This document shows positions 1 to 9,539 of a stretch of 64,000 bases of DNA, in pieces; position 1 is the first letter of the stretch; each line of letters begins with the position of its first letter. The position numbers were made by a program, and so were the translations under genes. The DNA is from JAIUNP01 sp020161975 (GTDB taxonomy: Bacteria; Pseudomonadota; Alphaproteobacteria; Rhizobiales; Beijerinckiaceae). Under the pieces are notes generated by a model, which was given only the letters and a program-made list of their open reading frames with translations, was not told where the DNA came from and searched no databases. The DNA is taken from positions 186,001 through 250,000 of the forward strand of contig DAIOGK010000002.1 of NCBI GenBank assembly GCA_036745275.1, read 5' to 3'.

Positions 1-1
1 C

Positions 2-697
2 ATGATCCTTGCCGCCGGGCTCGGAACGCGGATGCGTCCCTTGACCGATGACCGGCCAAAGCCGCTCGTCGCGGTGTCCGGCAAGGCGCTGATCGACTAC
101 AATCTCGACCGGCTCGCGGCGGCGGGGATCCGCCATGTCGTGGTCAATGTCCATTATTTTGCAGACATGCTGGCGAACCATGTCGCTGGTCGATCCGATA
201 TGGCCATTGCGATTTCCGATGAGCGCGAGCGGATTCTCAATTCCGGCGGCGGGGTGAAGAAGGCCCTGCCACTGTTGGGGTCCGCCCCGTTCTTCAGCCT
301 CAATGCCGACACGATCTGGATGGATGGCCCGGCCTCCAATCTGGCACGAATGGCTGCGACCTTCGATCCGGGCACGATGGATGTGCTGCTTCTGGTTGCC
401 CCGACCACCACCACCATCGGCTGGGGCAATCGGGGCGATTTCGCCATGGATCAGGAAGGGCGCCTGCGCTGGCCGAAGCCGGGCGAGGTGACGCCCTTCG
501 CCTATTGCGGCGTTGCGATCCTCTCTGCCGCGCTGTTCGCCGACACACCGGATGAGTTCTCCCTGCTGGTCCTGTTCCGGCGCGCGGCGGAGACAAGGCG
601 CCTGTTCGGTCTTCGGCTCGATGGTGTTTTCATGCATGTCGGTACGCCGCAAGCGGTCAAGGAAGCGGAAGAGGCCATCGCCTGGAGCAAGCAGTGA
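2..697 (+). CDS. murU: N-acetylmuramate-1-phosphate uridylyltransferase-like nucleotidyltransferase (5' partial)
   Basis: NTP-transferase fold of the MurU / glucose-1-phosphate thymidylyltransferase type. It begins almost at once with the nucleotide-binding signature LAAGLGTRMRPLTD, followed by RPKPLV and SGGGVKKALPLLG. Family members usually carry about 8-12 residues before this signature, so the true start probably lies left of the window and the first visible ATG (base 2) is internal. In alphaproteobacteria this gene normally sits between the AmgK kinase and addB. The expected role is to make UDP-MurNAc from MurNAc-1-phosphate during cell-wall recycling, bypassing de novo UDP-MurNAc synthesis. 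Its TGA overlaps the addB start, so the two are translationally coupled. The substrate is inferred from family and neighbours, not from specific residues. Confidence 0.8.
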   Translation: MILAAGLGTRMRPLTDDRPKPLVAVSGKALIDYNLDRLAAAGIRHVVVNVHYFADMLANHVAGRSDMAIAISDERERILNSGGGVKKALPLLGSAPFFSLNADTIWMDGPASNLARMAATFDPGTMDVLLLVAPTTTTIGWGNRGDFAMDQEGRLRWPKPGEVTPFAYCGVAILSAALFADTPDEFSLLVLFRRAAETRRLFGLRLDGVFMHVGTPQAVKEAEEAIAWSKQ

Positions 698-3600
698 TGG
701 CTCGCGCAGGTGGCAGCGGACCACCGCGCGTCTTTACGATTGCCACCGGCACACCCTTTCTGCCGACGCTGGTTTCAGCCCTCACGTCAGGTGCCCTCAC
801 CGGTGACGGCACGCCGCCTGACAGCGCAACCCTGGCTGCCACCCGGATATTCGTGCCGACCCGGCGCGCGGCAGCGGCGCTCACCGAAGCTTTGATGGCC
901 GCTGCGCACGGCAGGCCGATCCTGTTGCCGCGCATCCTGCCGCTGGGCGATGGCGAGGCGCTGGCGGAGGATGGCTTTGCTGCGGGCTTTGGTCCGCCTC
1001 CCGCTGAACTTTTGCCCGAAATCGGCGACTTTCCGCGCCGCATGGCGCTGTTCTCAATGATTGAAACGTGGCGGCGGGCCATGGCATCGCTGCGGACGGA
1101 CCATGGCGAGAGCGAACCGTTCCATGTGGCTGGCACCCCCGCCGATGCCTTTACGCTAGCCGGTGATCTTGCCCGCCTGATCGACGAAACGATCATCGAG
1201 GACGTGCCGCTCGCCCGGCTGACCGAGGCGTTGCCAGATGCCTATGATCCCGAGCAACATGACCGCTACTGGACGCTGACGCAGCGCTTTCTTGCGATTG
1301 CCGCTACCGCCTGGCCGCAGCATCTTGCCGAAGCGGGCTGCATCGACAGTGCGGATGCACTCAAGCACCGTTTCCGAAGCGTGGCCCGTTGGCTGGCGGA
1401 AACCAGGCCGAAAACCCCGGTGATCATCGCCGGCTCAACCGGGTCGGTTACGGCAACGGCCGATCTGATGGCCGCGGTCGCGCGCCTGCCTGCCGGGGCG
1501 GTCGTGTTGCCGGGCCTCGATCTTGTGACAGAGGAAGCGATCTGGGCGCGGATCGGGGAGGATGCAACCGATCTGCCGACCCGCTATGCCCATCCGCAGG
1601 CCCAACTCAAGCGAACCCTCGCCCATATCGGCATCGTGCGGGAGGATGTGCAGCGTCTGCCCGCCGCCAGCGCCCCTTCCTTGCGTGAAGCGCTGGCTGC
1701 TGCGCTCTTTCGGCCGGCATTCGCGACGGCAGACTGGCACCGGACGAAACTCGGCCCCGGATCCCTTGACGGTCTTGTGCTGATCGAAGCGGACGACGAG
1801 CGCGAGGAAGCACTCGCCATTGCGTTGGCCTTGCGCGAAACCTTGCAGGATGAAGCCGCCAGTGCGGCGCTGGTGACACCGGATCGCGCGCTCGCCCGCA
1901 TGGTACGGGCAGAGTTGCAGCGCTGGAACATCGTGGCGCAGGATTCGGCGGGCGAACCTTTGGGGCAGGCGCCATTCGGCGCCCTCGCCCGGCTGACGCT
2001 TGATGCCGCGATGCCGGGTGCCGGCTCCCTCGAAGCGCTGGCGCTTCTTCGCCATCCTGAGGTGACGCTCGGCGGGGCGGACTATCGCGATGCGCTCGAT
2101 GCCCTCGAAATCGCCGCCATGCGGTGCGACCCCGGTCTTGTTGCGTTGCCATTGGTGGCAAGGGCCCGATCGGCTGCGGTAACGGCCGCCACGCATCGCG
2201 ATCCGGCGCCACGACGGCGGCTCACCGATGCGGCGCTCGATGCGGCCGTCGTGCTGGCCGAAACACTCGAAGCCGCACTGACGCCGTTGCAACTCGTCCT
2301 GTCCGGACGACCCACGCTTCGGCAGGCGGCCATCGCCCATCAGACGGCCATTGCCAGCCTTGCTCCTACTGATGACCAGCCGCCCCGCCCGGACCGGACT
2401 GCGCTTCTTTCGCTGTTTGCGACACTGACCGACAGCGCGGACGAAGGCCCGACGGTTTCGCCCAGCGATTATGCCAGCATCATCGGCCAGATGCTGGGCG
2501 AGGTGACGGTGCCCCCCTACGGACCGGCCCATCCGCGCCTGCACATCCGGGGCCTTCTGGAAGCGCGGCTTCTGGAGGCGGATCGCGTGGTGCTGGCAGG
2601 GCTTGACGAGGGCATCTGGCCGCCCGATGCGCGCAGCGATCCGTTCCTCAATCGCGCGATGCGCGTCTCGCTGGGGCTGCAACCACCGGAGCGGCGGATC
2701 GGGCAGACCGCCCACGACTTCATGATGTTGCTCGGCGGGGCAAATGTGGTGCTGAGCCGCGCCAGAAAACGTGGCGGCGCCCCCACTGTCGCCTCCCGGT
2801 TCCTGCGGCGGCTCACTGCCTTCATCGGCGAAAAGCCGGCAGAGCATCTCCGCGCCTCCGGTCAGATCTATCTCGACTGGGCGCGCGCGCTGGACCATCC
2901 CGCGCGAATCGCCGCGACGGAGCGACCGGCCCCGCGCATTCCGGCCGATCTGATGCCGAAGCAGCTGTCACTCACCGAAATCGAAACACTCTATCGCGAC
3001 CCCTACGCGCTGTTTGCGCGGCGTGTGCTGGGCCTTGCGCCGCTGAACCCACTCGATCCAGCGCCGGACCTTGCCGCCCGGGGCACGATCATTCATGCCG
3101 CGCTTGCCCGCTATGTCGAGCAGACCGGCGCCGCGATCCCGCCGGACGCAGACGCCCTGCTGCGCCGCCTCGGCACCGAGGCGTTCGCCGCGATCGCCGC
3201 CACCGATCCGGAAACGACCGCCTTCTGGCAGCAGCGGTTTGAAGCCTTTGTGCCCTGGTTCATCGCCTGGGATGGCGCGCGCCGGGCCGAAATCCGCCGT
3301 CTCCATCCCGAGGCTGGCGGGCGGCTCGATCTGCCGCTCGGACAGGGGCATCAGATCCGCCTCAATACCCGGGCCGACCGGATAGAGGAACGCGGCGACG
3401 GGACTATCGCCATCACCGATTACAAGACCGGAACGCCCCCCTCCCAGAAGGTGGTGCTGGCCGGGCTCTCGCCGCAATTGACCCTGACGGCAGCGCTGCT
3501 CAAACGCGGCGCCTTTGCCGACGTGCCCGCGCCACCCGAGGATGCAGGCTTAACCCTATCCTATCTGCACGTTGCCAAGGCGGGTGGCACGGGCGATGAA

Positions 3601-3813
3601 CGGATCATCACCAGCAAGGGCGAGCCGATCACCGACGTGATCGAACGGCAGTTCAGCGCCTTGCAGGCGCACCTTACCGAGTATCTGAAGGGCCAGCGCG
3701 GCTTCACCTCGCGGCGCATTCCGCAGGTGACGCGATATGACAGCCCCTATGATCCTCTCGCCCGTCATCTTGAATGGTCACAGGGCGGAGAAGACGAGGA
3801 GGAGCCGGCATGA
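697..3813 (+). CDS. addB: Double-strand break repair protein AddB
   Basis: AddB subunit of the AddAB helicase-nuclease that processes double-strand DNA ends for RecA, about 1038 aa, the usual alphaproteobacterial length. The N-terminal half is a degenerate UvrD-like region. The C-terminus has the PD-(D/E)XK nuclease core: GTIIHAAL, D894 in RADRIEE, then D908-Y-K910. The ATG at 697 overlaps the murU stop (TGATG); a GTG directly before it at 694 is an alternative. No cysteines follow the nuclease motif, so the C-terminal Cys ligands of the Firmicute AddB iron-sulphur cluster are absent. It overlaps addA by 4 bp. Confidence 0.95.
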   Translation: MARAGGSGPPRVFTIATGTPFLPTLVSALTSGALTGDGTPPDSATLAATRIFVPTRRAAAALTEALMAAAHGRPILLPRILPLGDGEALAEDGFAAGFGPPPAELLPEIGDFPRRMALFSMIETWRRAMASLRTDHGESEPFHVAGTPADAFTLAGDLARLIDETIIEDVPLARLTEALPDAYDPEQHDRYWTLTQRFLAIAATAWPQHLAEAGCIDSADALKHRFRSVARWLAETRPKTPVIIAGSTGSVTATADLMAAVARLPAGAVVLPGLDLVTEEAIWARIGEDATDLPTRYAHPQAQLKRTLAHIGIVREDVQRLPAASAPSLREALAAALFRPAFATADWHRTKLGPGSLDGLVLIEADDEREEALAIALALRETLQDEAASAALVTPDRALARMVRAELQRWNIVAQDSAGEPLGQAPFGALARLTLDAAMPGAGSLEALALLRHPEVTLGGADYRDALDALEIAAMRCDPGLVALPLVARARSAAVTAATHRDPAPRRRLTDAALDAAVVLAETLEAALTPLQLVLSGRPTLRQAAIAHQTAIASLAPTDDQPPRPDRTALLSLFATLTDSADEGPTVSPSDYASIIGQMLGEVTVPPYGPAHPRLHIRGLLEARLLEADRVVLAGLDEGIWPPDARSDPFLNRAMRVSLGLQPPERRIGQTAHDFMMLLGGANVVLSRARKRGGAPTVASRFLRRLTAFIGEKPAEHLRASGQIYLDWARALDHPARIAATERPAPRIPADLMPKQLSLTEIETLYRDPYALFARRVLGLAPLNPLDPAPDLAARGTIIHAALARYVEQTGAAIPPDADALLRRLGTEAFAAIAATDPETTAFWQQRFEAFVPWFIAWDGARRAEIRRLHPEAGGRLDLPLGQGHQIRLNTRADRIEERGDGTIAITDYKTGTPPSQKVVLAGLSPQLTLTAALLKRGAFADVPAPPEDAGLTLSYLHVAKAGGTGDERIITSKGEPITDVIERQFSALQAHLTEYLKGQRGFTSRRIPQVTRYDSPYDPLARHLEWSQGGEDEEEPA

Positions 3814-6800
3814 GCGGTGCCGTTTTCCGCGTTCCTGCCCATGAGATCCAGATCCGGAACGAGGTCATCGCGCCGGATGTCTCGGTCTTCCTCAGCGCGA
3901 ACGCCGGTTCGGGCAAGACAACGATCCTGACTGATCGCGTGATCCGTCTGATGCTGGACGGGGTGCCCCCAGAGCGCATCCTCTGCGTCACCTATACGAA
4001 AGCCGCTGCCGCCGAGATGCAGAACCGCATCTTCGAGGCGCTGTCGGCCTGGGTACGGCTTGATGATGCCGTCTTGCGGACCCGGGTGGAGCGGCTGACC
4101 GGCCGCAGCGCGATAACGGCAGATCTTGATCGCGCTCGGCAGCTTTTTGCCCGGGCCGTGGAAACGCCGGGGGGACTGAAACTCCAGACGATCCATGCTT
4201 TTGCCGAGCGCCTGCTTCACCTCTTTCCGTTCGAGGCGAATGTTCCGGCGCGCTTTTCAGTCCTCGATGACCTGACGCGCCTCGAACTCATCGACGCGGC
4301 CAAGCGGGCAACCCTCGCCGAAGCGCTGTCTGATGCCAGCTCCGCATTGGGCATCGCGCTGCGCAGCCTTTCCGCCGACGTCGGCGAAGATGGTCTTGAT
4401 GCGCTGATCAACGAAAGCCTGCCACTCTATGCCGGACAGGATGTGAAGGGCCTTGCCCCTGCCGAGCGGCGCCGGCTGATTGCGGCAGCACTCGGAATGG
4501 ACGGAGCGGATACCCCTGATCGGCAGCGGGATGATCTTCTTGCGCTGCCCTTCGGCCCCGGAGCATGGAAAGCTGCGGCGGATGCCATCGCGGCAGGTTC
4601 GAAGAGCAAGACGGATCACGAAAGCGCAACGATGTTGCTGCTGGCTCACAGGAGTGGCCAGCCGGAACGGCAGGTCGAGGCCATGCGCCGGCTGTTCCTG
4701 ACCGAGAAGGAAACGCTGCGCGCCCACCCCCTGACCAAGAAGTTCCTTGAGGGCGAGCCCGGCATCGCAGAGGCCATCGCGGCGACAAAAGAACCGATAC
4801 TGGCTATTCTGGAGCGGCGTCGTGCCTTCGATGCGCTCTTGCGCTCCGACGCGCTGATGGCGCTGCTCGATGCCGTCCATACGCGATACCGCCTCACGAA
4901 GATCGCCCGCTCGGTCGTCGATTTTGACGATATCATCGACAAGACACGCCGGCTGGTGCGTGACGAGGGCGCGGCCTGGGTGCTGCGCAAGCTCGATGGT
5001 GGCATCGACCATGTTCTGCTCGACGAAGCGCAGGATACGACGCCGGCAATGTGGGAAATTCTCGCCTCGCTGACCGCCGAGTTCTTCGCGGGACAGGGCG
5101 CACGCGCGCTCCGGCGCTCGATCTTCGCGGTCGGGGACGAAAAGCAGTCGATCTATTCGTTTCAGGGCGCGCGCCCGAAGGAACTTGCCGAACGCCGGAG
5201 CGCTTTCCGCGCACGCGCCGAAGCGGCGGAGGTGCCGTTTCTGGCCCGCGAACTCAAGCTCTCCTTCCGCACCGTTGCCGATGTCCTCAACGCCGTCGAC
5301 CGGATCTTCGACCATCCCGCCCATCGGCGGGGGTTGACGGCAGACGAGACAGCCCCCGTGCATGAAACCGCTCGTCACGGAGCCCCCGGCGTCGTCGAAC
5401 TCTGGCCGCTGGAAATCCAGCCCAAGTCCGAGCCGCGGGAAGCCTGGGAAGAGGTGGATGCCGTGGGCCGGCATTCGGCGCAGGTGCTTCTGGCGCGGCG
5501 CATCGCGGGCCATGTTGCCAGCCTGATCCGGAGCGGTTGCCATGCATCGGACGGCAAGCGCATCACGGCGGGCGATATCCTGATTCTCGTTCAGACGCGC
5601 GATGCCTTCTTCGAGGCGGTGATCCGTGCCCTCAAGCGCGCGCAGGTTCCGGTGGCCGGCGCCGACCGGCTGAAGCTGACCGAGGAACAGGCCGTGCTCG
5701 ACCTCGTCGCCGCCGCGCGGGTCGCGTTGCTGCCCGAGGACGATCTTGCGCTTGCCACCGTGCTCAAATCGCCGCTAATCGGCCTGACGGACGAGGATCT
5801 GATCGCACTGGCTCCCGAACGGGAGGGCAGCCTTTTTGCCGCTCTCGCAGCCTCGCCCGAAGGACGGCACAGGAACGCCCATGCGACCATCGCCCGTTGG
5901 CAGGGGCTGGCGCAACGAACGACACCCTACGGTTTCTTTGCAACGCTCCTTGGCCCTGAGGGCGGGCGTAAACGCCTGATCGGGCGGCTCGGCATTGATG
6001 CGACGGATGGCATTGACCTCTATCTTCAGGCGGTGCAGCAACGCGAGGCCAGCGAGCCCCCCTCCCTGCTGCGCGAGGTCGAAGCCTTCGAGGCCCTGAC
6101 CATGCCGATGAAGCGCGATCAGGAGCAGGGCGGGGATGTCGTGCGCGTAATGACCGTGCATGGCGCAAAGGGGCTTGAAGCGCGGATCGTCTACCTGCCC
6201 GATGCGACGCGCCTGCCCCGGGCCAATGCCGACGGTTCACTGTTTCTGGTCACCGCACCGGACGAACCGGATCATCCGGTTCTCATCAGTGCCGGGCGCA
6301 AGACTGATACGCCCGCCGCGATTGCCACGTTGCGCGACGAGCGCAGAGCCTTGCGCGAAGATGAGTACCGCCGCCTGTTCTATGTGGCGATGACCCGGGC
6401 CCGTGATCGCCTGATCCTCGCGGGCTGGAGCCGGACGGGTGATGTACCCGAGGGGAGCTGGTATGCAATGGCCGAGGCTTCGCTGGCCCCCGCAAGCGTG
6501 CCCGCCGAAGACGCCGACGCCGGCCTGACCGTGCTTCGGTTCCAGATCGTAGAAGCGCCCGCCGCCATCAATAGCGCCCCGCCAGTCGCGCCAGCCCCGC
6601 CTACTCCTTTGCCCGGCTGGCTGAATGACCCGCTGCCGGATCTTGCGACGGCGGCTGTCGTGCTCCGCCCCTCGCATGCCGTGACAAAGGCCGACCAGGC
6701 TGTGTCCGAAGAACGAGCGCAGGCGCGACGCCGAGGCGATGCCCTGCACGATCTGATCGAGCGTCTGCCGCAGGTACCGAAAGTTGAGCGGCTTAAGGCC

Positions 6801-7220
6801 GGGCGCGCGGCTCTCTCAACTCGCTGGCCCGGCATCACCGAGGCCGACTCTCTGGTCGACGAAGCACTGGCGCTGCTGTCCCATCAGGAGGCGGAGGCCC
6901 TGTTCGGGCCGGGCTCGCTGGCAGAGGTTGCCGTTGCCGGCGAGATTTCCCTGCCAGACGGCCGGACCCATGCCATATCCGGGCGCATCGACCGGCTGCT
7001 GGTGACGCCGGACAGCATCACGGTGGCCGATTTCAAGACCGGAGTTCCACCCAGAGGGGCTGCTTCTCCTGCCCATGCGGTGCAACTGGCGCTTTATGCC
7101 AGACTGCTCGCCGGGCTTTTTCCGGGCCGCCCGGTGACAGCCCTGCTGATCTATACGCGCACAGGCAGCGTGGTTCAGCTTCCCGCAACCGTGCTGGAGG
7201 ATGCGCTCAAGCTTCTGTGA
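3810..7220 (+). CDS. addA: Double-strand break repair helicase AddA
   Basis: UvrD-type superfamily 1 helicase plus nuclease, about 1136 aa. It pairs with AddB to unwind and resect DNA ends up to a recombination hotspot. Visible motifs in order: Walker A NAGSGKTT (residues 31-38), LQTIHAF, VDFDDII, Walker B-type LLDEAQDTTP, GDEKQSIYSFQGA, MTVHGAKGLE, FYVAMTRARDRL, and a C-terminal RecB-like nuclease with GRIDRLLV and VADFKTG. The ATG at 3810 overlaps the addB TGA (ATGA). An in-frame start 36 bp upstream lies inside addB, and its 12 extra residues are basic and low complexity. Upstream gene order supports an operon with murU and addB. Confidence 0.96.
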   Translation: MSGAVFRVPAHEIQIRNEVIAPDVSVFLSANAGSGKTTILTDRVIRLMLDGVPPERILCVTYTKAAAAEMQNRIFEALSAWVRLDDAVLRTRVERLTGRSAITADLDRARQLFARAVETPGGLKLQTIHAFAERLLHLFPFEANVPARFSVLDDLTRLELIDAAKRATLAEALSDASSALGIALRSLSADVGEDGLDALINESLPLYAGQDVKGLAPAERRRLIAAALGMDGADTPDRQRDDLLALPFGPGAWKAAADAIAAGSKSKTDHESATMLLLAHRSGQPERQVEAMRRLFLTEKETLRAHPLTKKFLEGEPGIAEAIAATKEPILAILERRRAFDALLRSDALMALLDAVHTRYRLTKIARSVVDFDDIIDKTRRLVRDEGAAWVLRKLDGGIDHVLLDEAQDTTPAMWEILASLTAEFFAGQGARALRRSIFAVGDEKQSIYSFQGARPKELAERRSAFRARAEAAEVPFLARELKLSFRTVADVLNAVDRIFDHPAHRRGLTADETAPVHETARHGAPGVVELWPLEIQPKSEPREAWEEVDAVGRHSAQVLLARRIAGHVASLIRSGCHASDGKRITAGDILILVQTRDAFFEAVIRALKRAQVPVAGADRLKLTEEQAVLDLVAAARVALLPEDDLALATVLKSPLIGLTDEDLIALAPEREGSLFAALAASPEGRHRNAHATIARWQGLAQRTTPYGFFATLLGPEGGRKRLIGRLGIDATDGIDLYLQAVQQREASEPPSLLREVEAFEALTMPMKRDQEQGGDVVRVMTVHGAKGLEARIVYLPDATRLPRANADGSLFLVTAPDEPDHPVLISAGRKTDTPAAIATLRDERRALREDEYRRLFYVAMTRARDRLILAGWSRTGDVPEGSWYAMAEASLAPASVPAEDADAGLTVLRFQIVEAPAAINSAPPVAPAPPTPLPGWLNDPLPDLATAAVVLRPSHAVTKADQAVSEERAQARRRGDALHDLIERLPQVPKVERLKAGRAALSTRWPGITEADSLVDEALALLSHQEAEALFGPGSLAEVAVAGEISLPDGRTHAISGRIDRLLVTPDSITVADFKTGVPPRGAASPAHAVQLALYARLLAGLFPGRPVTALLIYTRTGSVVQLPATVLEDALKLL

Positions 7221-7238
7221 TCGATGCAGCAAGATGCC

Positions 7239-7268
7239 TTGACCGGCTGCGTCCGCGTTCATAGCTAT
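7239..7268 (+). promoter_or_regulatory. Possible trxA promoter
   Basis: In the 80-bp gap before trxA, a TTGACC (7239-7244) is followed after 17 bp by TAGCTA (7262-7267), a plausible housekeeping -35/-10 pair about 30 bp before the ATG. It would let trxA be transcribed apart from addAB. Seen by eye only; no transcription start data. Confidence 0.3.
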
Positions 7269-7300
7269 GGGAAGATAGTTCGCTTCTTCAGGGATCAGCC

Positions 7301-7624
7301 ATGAGCAATGCAGCAAAAGTGACCGACGCCAGCTTCGATGCCGACGTTCTCAAATCCTCCGAACCGGTGGTCGTCGATTTCTGGGCCGAATGGTGCGGCC
7401 CCTGCCGGATGATCGCGCCCTCTCTCGACCAGATCGCCGCCGAGATGGCCGGCAAGGTCAAGATCGTGAAGCTGAACATCGATGAGAATCCCAACACCGC
7501 TTCCAAACTCGGCATTCGTTCGATTCCGACGCTGATGGTGTTCAAGGGTGGAAAGCCGGTGTCGACCAAGGTTGGTGCCGCGGCCAAGGGCGACCTCCAG
7601 CGCTGGATCCAGTCGGCGCTCTGA
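7301..7624 (+). CDS. trxA: Thioredoxin 1
   Basis: Small cytosolic disulphide reductase, 107 aa, typical for Trx. The active site WCGPC lies at residues 31-35 with the usual upstream VVVDFWAEW. The cis-proline loop RSIPTLMVFKGG and the C-terminal helix are also present. It donates electrons to ribonucleotide reductase, PAPS reductase, methionine sulfoxide reductase and others, and is itself reduced by thioredoxin reductase. It lies 80 bp after addA, the usual place for trxA in this order, and is closed by a strong terminator. Nothing unusual. Confidence 0.97.
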   Translation: MSNAAKVTDASFDADVLKSSEPVVVDFWAEWCGPCRMIAPSLDQIAAEMAGKVKIVKLNIDENPNTASKLGIRSIPTLMVFKGGKPVSTKVGAAAKGDLQRWIQSAL

Positions 7625-7649
7625 CAGTGTTGACCTAATGGCAATGAAT

Positions 7650-7674
7650 GGCCCGGCGTGAGCCGGGCCTTTTT
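7650..7674 (+). terminator. Intrinsic terminator after trxA
   Basis: Perfect 8-bp GC stem GGCCCGGC / GCCGGGCC with a GTGA tetraloop, followed directly by TTTTT and then GTTTT. It lies 26 bp after the trxA stop and ends the murU-addB-addA-trxA region. Confidence 0.9.
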
Positions 7675-7730
7675 GTTTTCCGCAGTTTCATCCATCGACG
7701 GAACGGCTCCTTTACCGCTGCTGTGGCAGG

Positions 7731-8570
7731 ATGAGCGACTTCTCCTGCCCCGGACCGACCATGCTCAGCCAGACTGCCCTTGCCGCTGCCCACCTGCTCA
7801 ACGAGCGGGGCATTGACGGAACCTTTGTCGCCGCCATCATCATTCCCACCCGGACCATCCGGCTCAGCGAGGACCTGACCGAGGCAGTCAGCGTGCCTTA
7901 TGCCGATCTGCCGGGATTTCCCGATGCCAGCATCTCAGGCGAGCCCGCACGGGTGATCGCGGGGCGCCTCTCGGGGCGCAAGATCCTGGTGTTCGAGGGC
8001 CGGCCCCACTCCTTTGAAAGCGGGGCGGAAGCCGGGATGCGCGTCGTGTTCGAGACGATCGCGGCGCTGAACATCCAGGTTGCTGTGCTGACCGGCTTTG
8101 CCGCCTCGCTCAATGCCGACTGGGGGCGCGGCGCGCTCACCATCGTGCGCGACCATATCAATCTCACGGGTCGCAATCCGCTGGCCAATGACCGGACTCG
8201 CGAGCGATCCGTGAACATGACGAATGCCTATGATGCCTCGCTGCGACGGCTGTTCAAACTTGCCGCGCAGGACAGCGGCATCAGCCTGAACGAGGGCGTG
8301 TTGATGTGGTTTCCGGGCCCGAGCTTTGAGACACCGGCGGAGGTGCGCATGGCCAAACTGCTCGGCGCCGATATCGCCTCGATGTCGATTGCGCCGGATA
8401 CGATTCTCGCCCGTCGGTTCAATCTTCAGGTTGCCGCCCTTGCCGGCATCAGCAATCTGGGCGCCGGGCTTGGCGGCAAAACCTCCACACATGGCGAATC
8501 GAGCGAGGCCATGCTCGCCGGCGCCGTGCTGATCCGCCGGGTCATCAGTTCCATGCTGAAGGCGCTTTAA
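7731..8570 (+). CDS. Purine nucleoside phosphorylase-like protein with altered phosphate site
   Basis: 279-aa PNP_UDP_1 superfamily protein closest to trimeric class II purine nucleoside phosphorylase (nucleoside + phosphate to base + ribose-1-phosphate). Recognisable parts: VPYADLPGFP, GRPHSFESG in place of GRFHxYEG, RDHINLTGRNPL, GPSFETPAEVRMAKLLGAD with the base-binding Glu, and a late Asn in ISNLGAGL. However, the N-terminal phosphate loop GSGLG is replaced by IPTRTI and the family GHAGR reads GEPAR, so the phosphate ligands are not visible. TNAAGG is also changed to TGFAAS. Activity may therefore differ (hydrolase-like, other substrate, or regulatory). The ATG at 7731 is used; ATG 7761 is an alternative. 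It stands alone between the trxA terminator and a permease gene. Confidence 0.75.
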   Translation: MSDFSCPGPTMLSQTALAAAHLLNERGIDGTFVAAIIIPTRTIRLSEDLTEAVSVPYADLPGFPDASISGEPARVIAGRLSGRKILVFEGRPHSFESGAEAGMRVVFETIAALNIQVAVLTGFAASLNADWGRGALTIVRDHINLTGRNPLANDRTRERSVNMTNAYDASLRRLFKLAAQDSGISLNEGVLMWFPGPSFETPAEVRMAKLLGADIASMSIAPDTILARRFNLQVAALAGISNLGAGLGGKTSTHGESSEAMLAGAVLIRRVISSMLKAL

Positions 8571-8632
8571 TTTCCGGGGGAACCGGCTCGGCGCAATTGC
8601 CCTGTCTTTCGCGCCATGCTCTAACCGCTCGC

Positions 8633-9502
8633 GTGACGCCCCGCGATATCCTGCTTGCCATTGCCGTAGCAGCCCTCTGGGGCTTTGCCTTCGTGCCGAT
8701 CCGTCTCGGGGTGGGCGAGATGCCACCCCTGGTGCTGACGGCGCTGCGCTTTTTCTTCTCCGCACTGCCGTTTGCGTTCTTCCTCAAGCCGCCGAAAGCG
8801 CCGGCGATGATCGTCATCGGCTTTGGCGCGGTGCTTGGCATCATCAAGTTCGGCCTGCTGTTCACCGGCATGAAACTTGGAATGCCTGCGGGGCTATCCT
8901 CGCTGATCATGCAGATGCAGGTGTTCTTCACCATCCTGCTGGCAGCCTTGATCGCGCGGGAGACACCGACGCGGCTTCAGATCATCGCCATCGCGGTTGC
9001 GCTCGGCGGCGTCGCTATCATCGCCTTTTCAAACGACCGGGGCGCGCCCTTGCTGCCGTTTCTGATGGTTCTGCTCGCCTCCTTTTTCTGGGGCGTCGCC
9101 AACATGCTGGCACGGCGGGCGGGCGGCGCGGATATGCTCGCCTTCGTGGTCTGGGCCTCGCTGGTTCCGCCGCTGCCACTGATAGCGCTGTCACTAGGGT
9201 TTGATGGAAAGGAAGCGGTGCTGCGTCCGCTGATGCACCCGACGCCGCTCGCAGCGGCCTGCGTTGCATTTCTCGCGCTCGGAGCGACCATCTTCTGTTT
9301 TTCCATCTGGACGCGGCTGCTGAACCGCTATCCCGCTGCGGTGGTGACGCCTTTCGCCCTGCTGGTGCCGATCTTTGGCTTCTTCTCGGGCTGGCTCGTT
9401 CTGAATGAACCGTTGCCGATGCCGGTATTGATCGGCACGATCTTCGTTCTCCTCGGGCTCGCCATCAACGTCTTCGGCCCCCGCCTTCTGCAACGCCGCT
9501 AG
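8633..9502 (+). CDS. EamA/DMT-family transporter
   Basis: About 289-aa inner-membrane protein with ten hydrophobic segments in two EamA repeats. The repeat starts (AALWGFAFVPIRLGVGE and ASFFWGVANMLARRAG) and the C-terminal LLVPIFGFFSGWLVLNEPLP are classic drug/metabolite transporter (RhaT/YdcZ-like) signatures. Family members export amino acids, nucleobases or other small metabolites; the substrate cannot be told from sequence. I chose the GTG at 8633, just before the first helix; a TTG 36 bp upstream would add 12 residues. It follows the PNP-like gene by 62 bp on the same strand, so the two may be co-transcribed, which would fit a purine-related solute (inference). Confidence 0.85.
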   Translation: MTPRDILLAIAVAALWGFAFVPIRLGVGEMPPLVLTALRFFFSALPFAFFLKPPKAPAMIVIGFGAVLGIIKFGLLFTGMKLGMPAGLSSLIMQMQVFFTILLAALIARETPTRLQIIAIAVALGGVAIIAFSNDRGAPLLPFLMVLLASFFWGVANMLARRAGGADMLAFVVWASLVPPLPLIALSLGFDGKEAVLRPLMHPTPLAAACVAFLALGATIFCFSIWTRLLNRYPAAVVTPFALLVPIFGFFSGWLVLNEPLPMPVLIGTIFVLLGLAINVFGPRLLQRR

Positions 9503-9539
9503 GCGCACCCGCGCCCATTCCGAAGGCGGGCTTGTGGTC

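Noticed and set aside
1435..2898. Long antisense open frame opposite addB (similar ones opposite addA at 4257-5543 and at 50087-51394)
   Set aside because: Low-complexity, Arg/Gln-rich translations with no family signature; expected from GC-rich coding strands.
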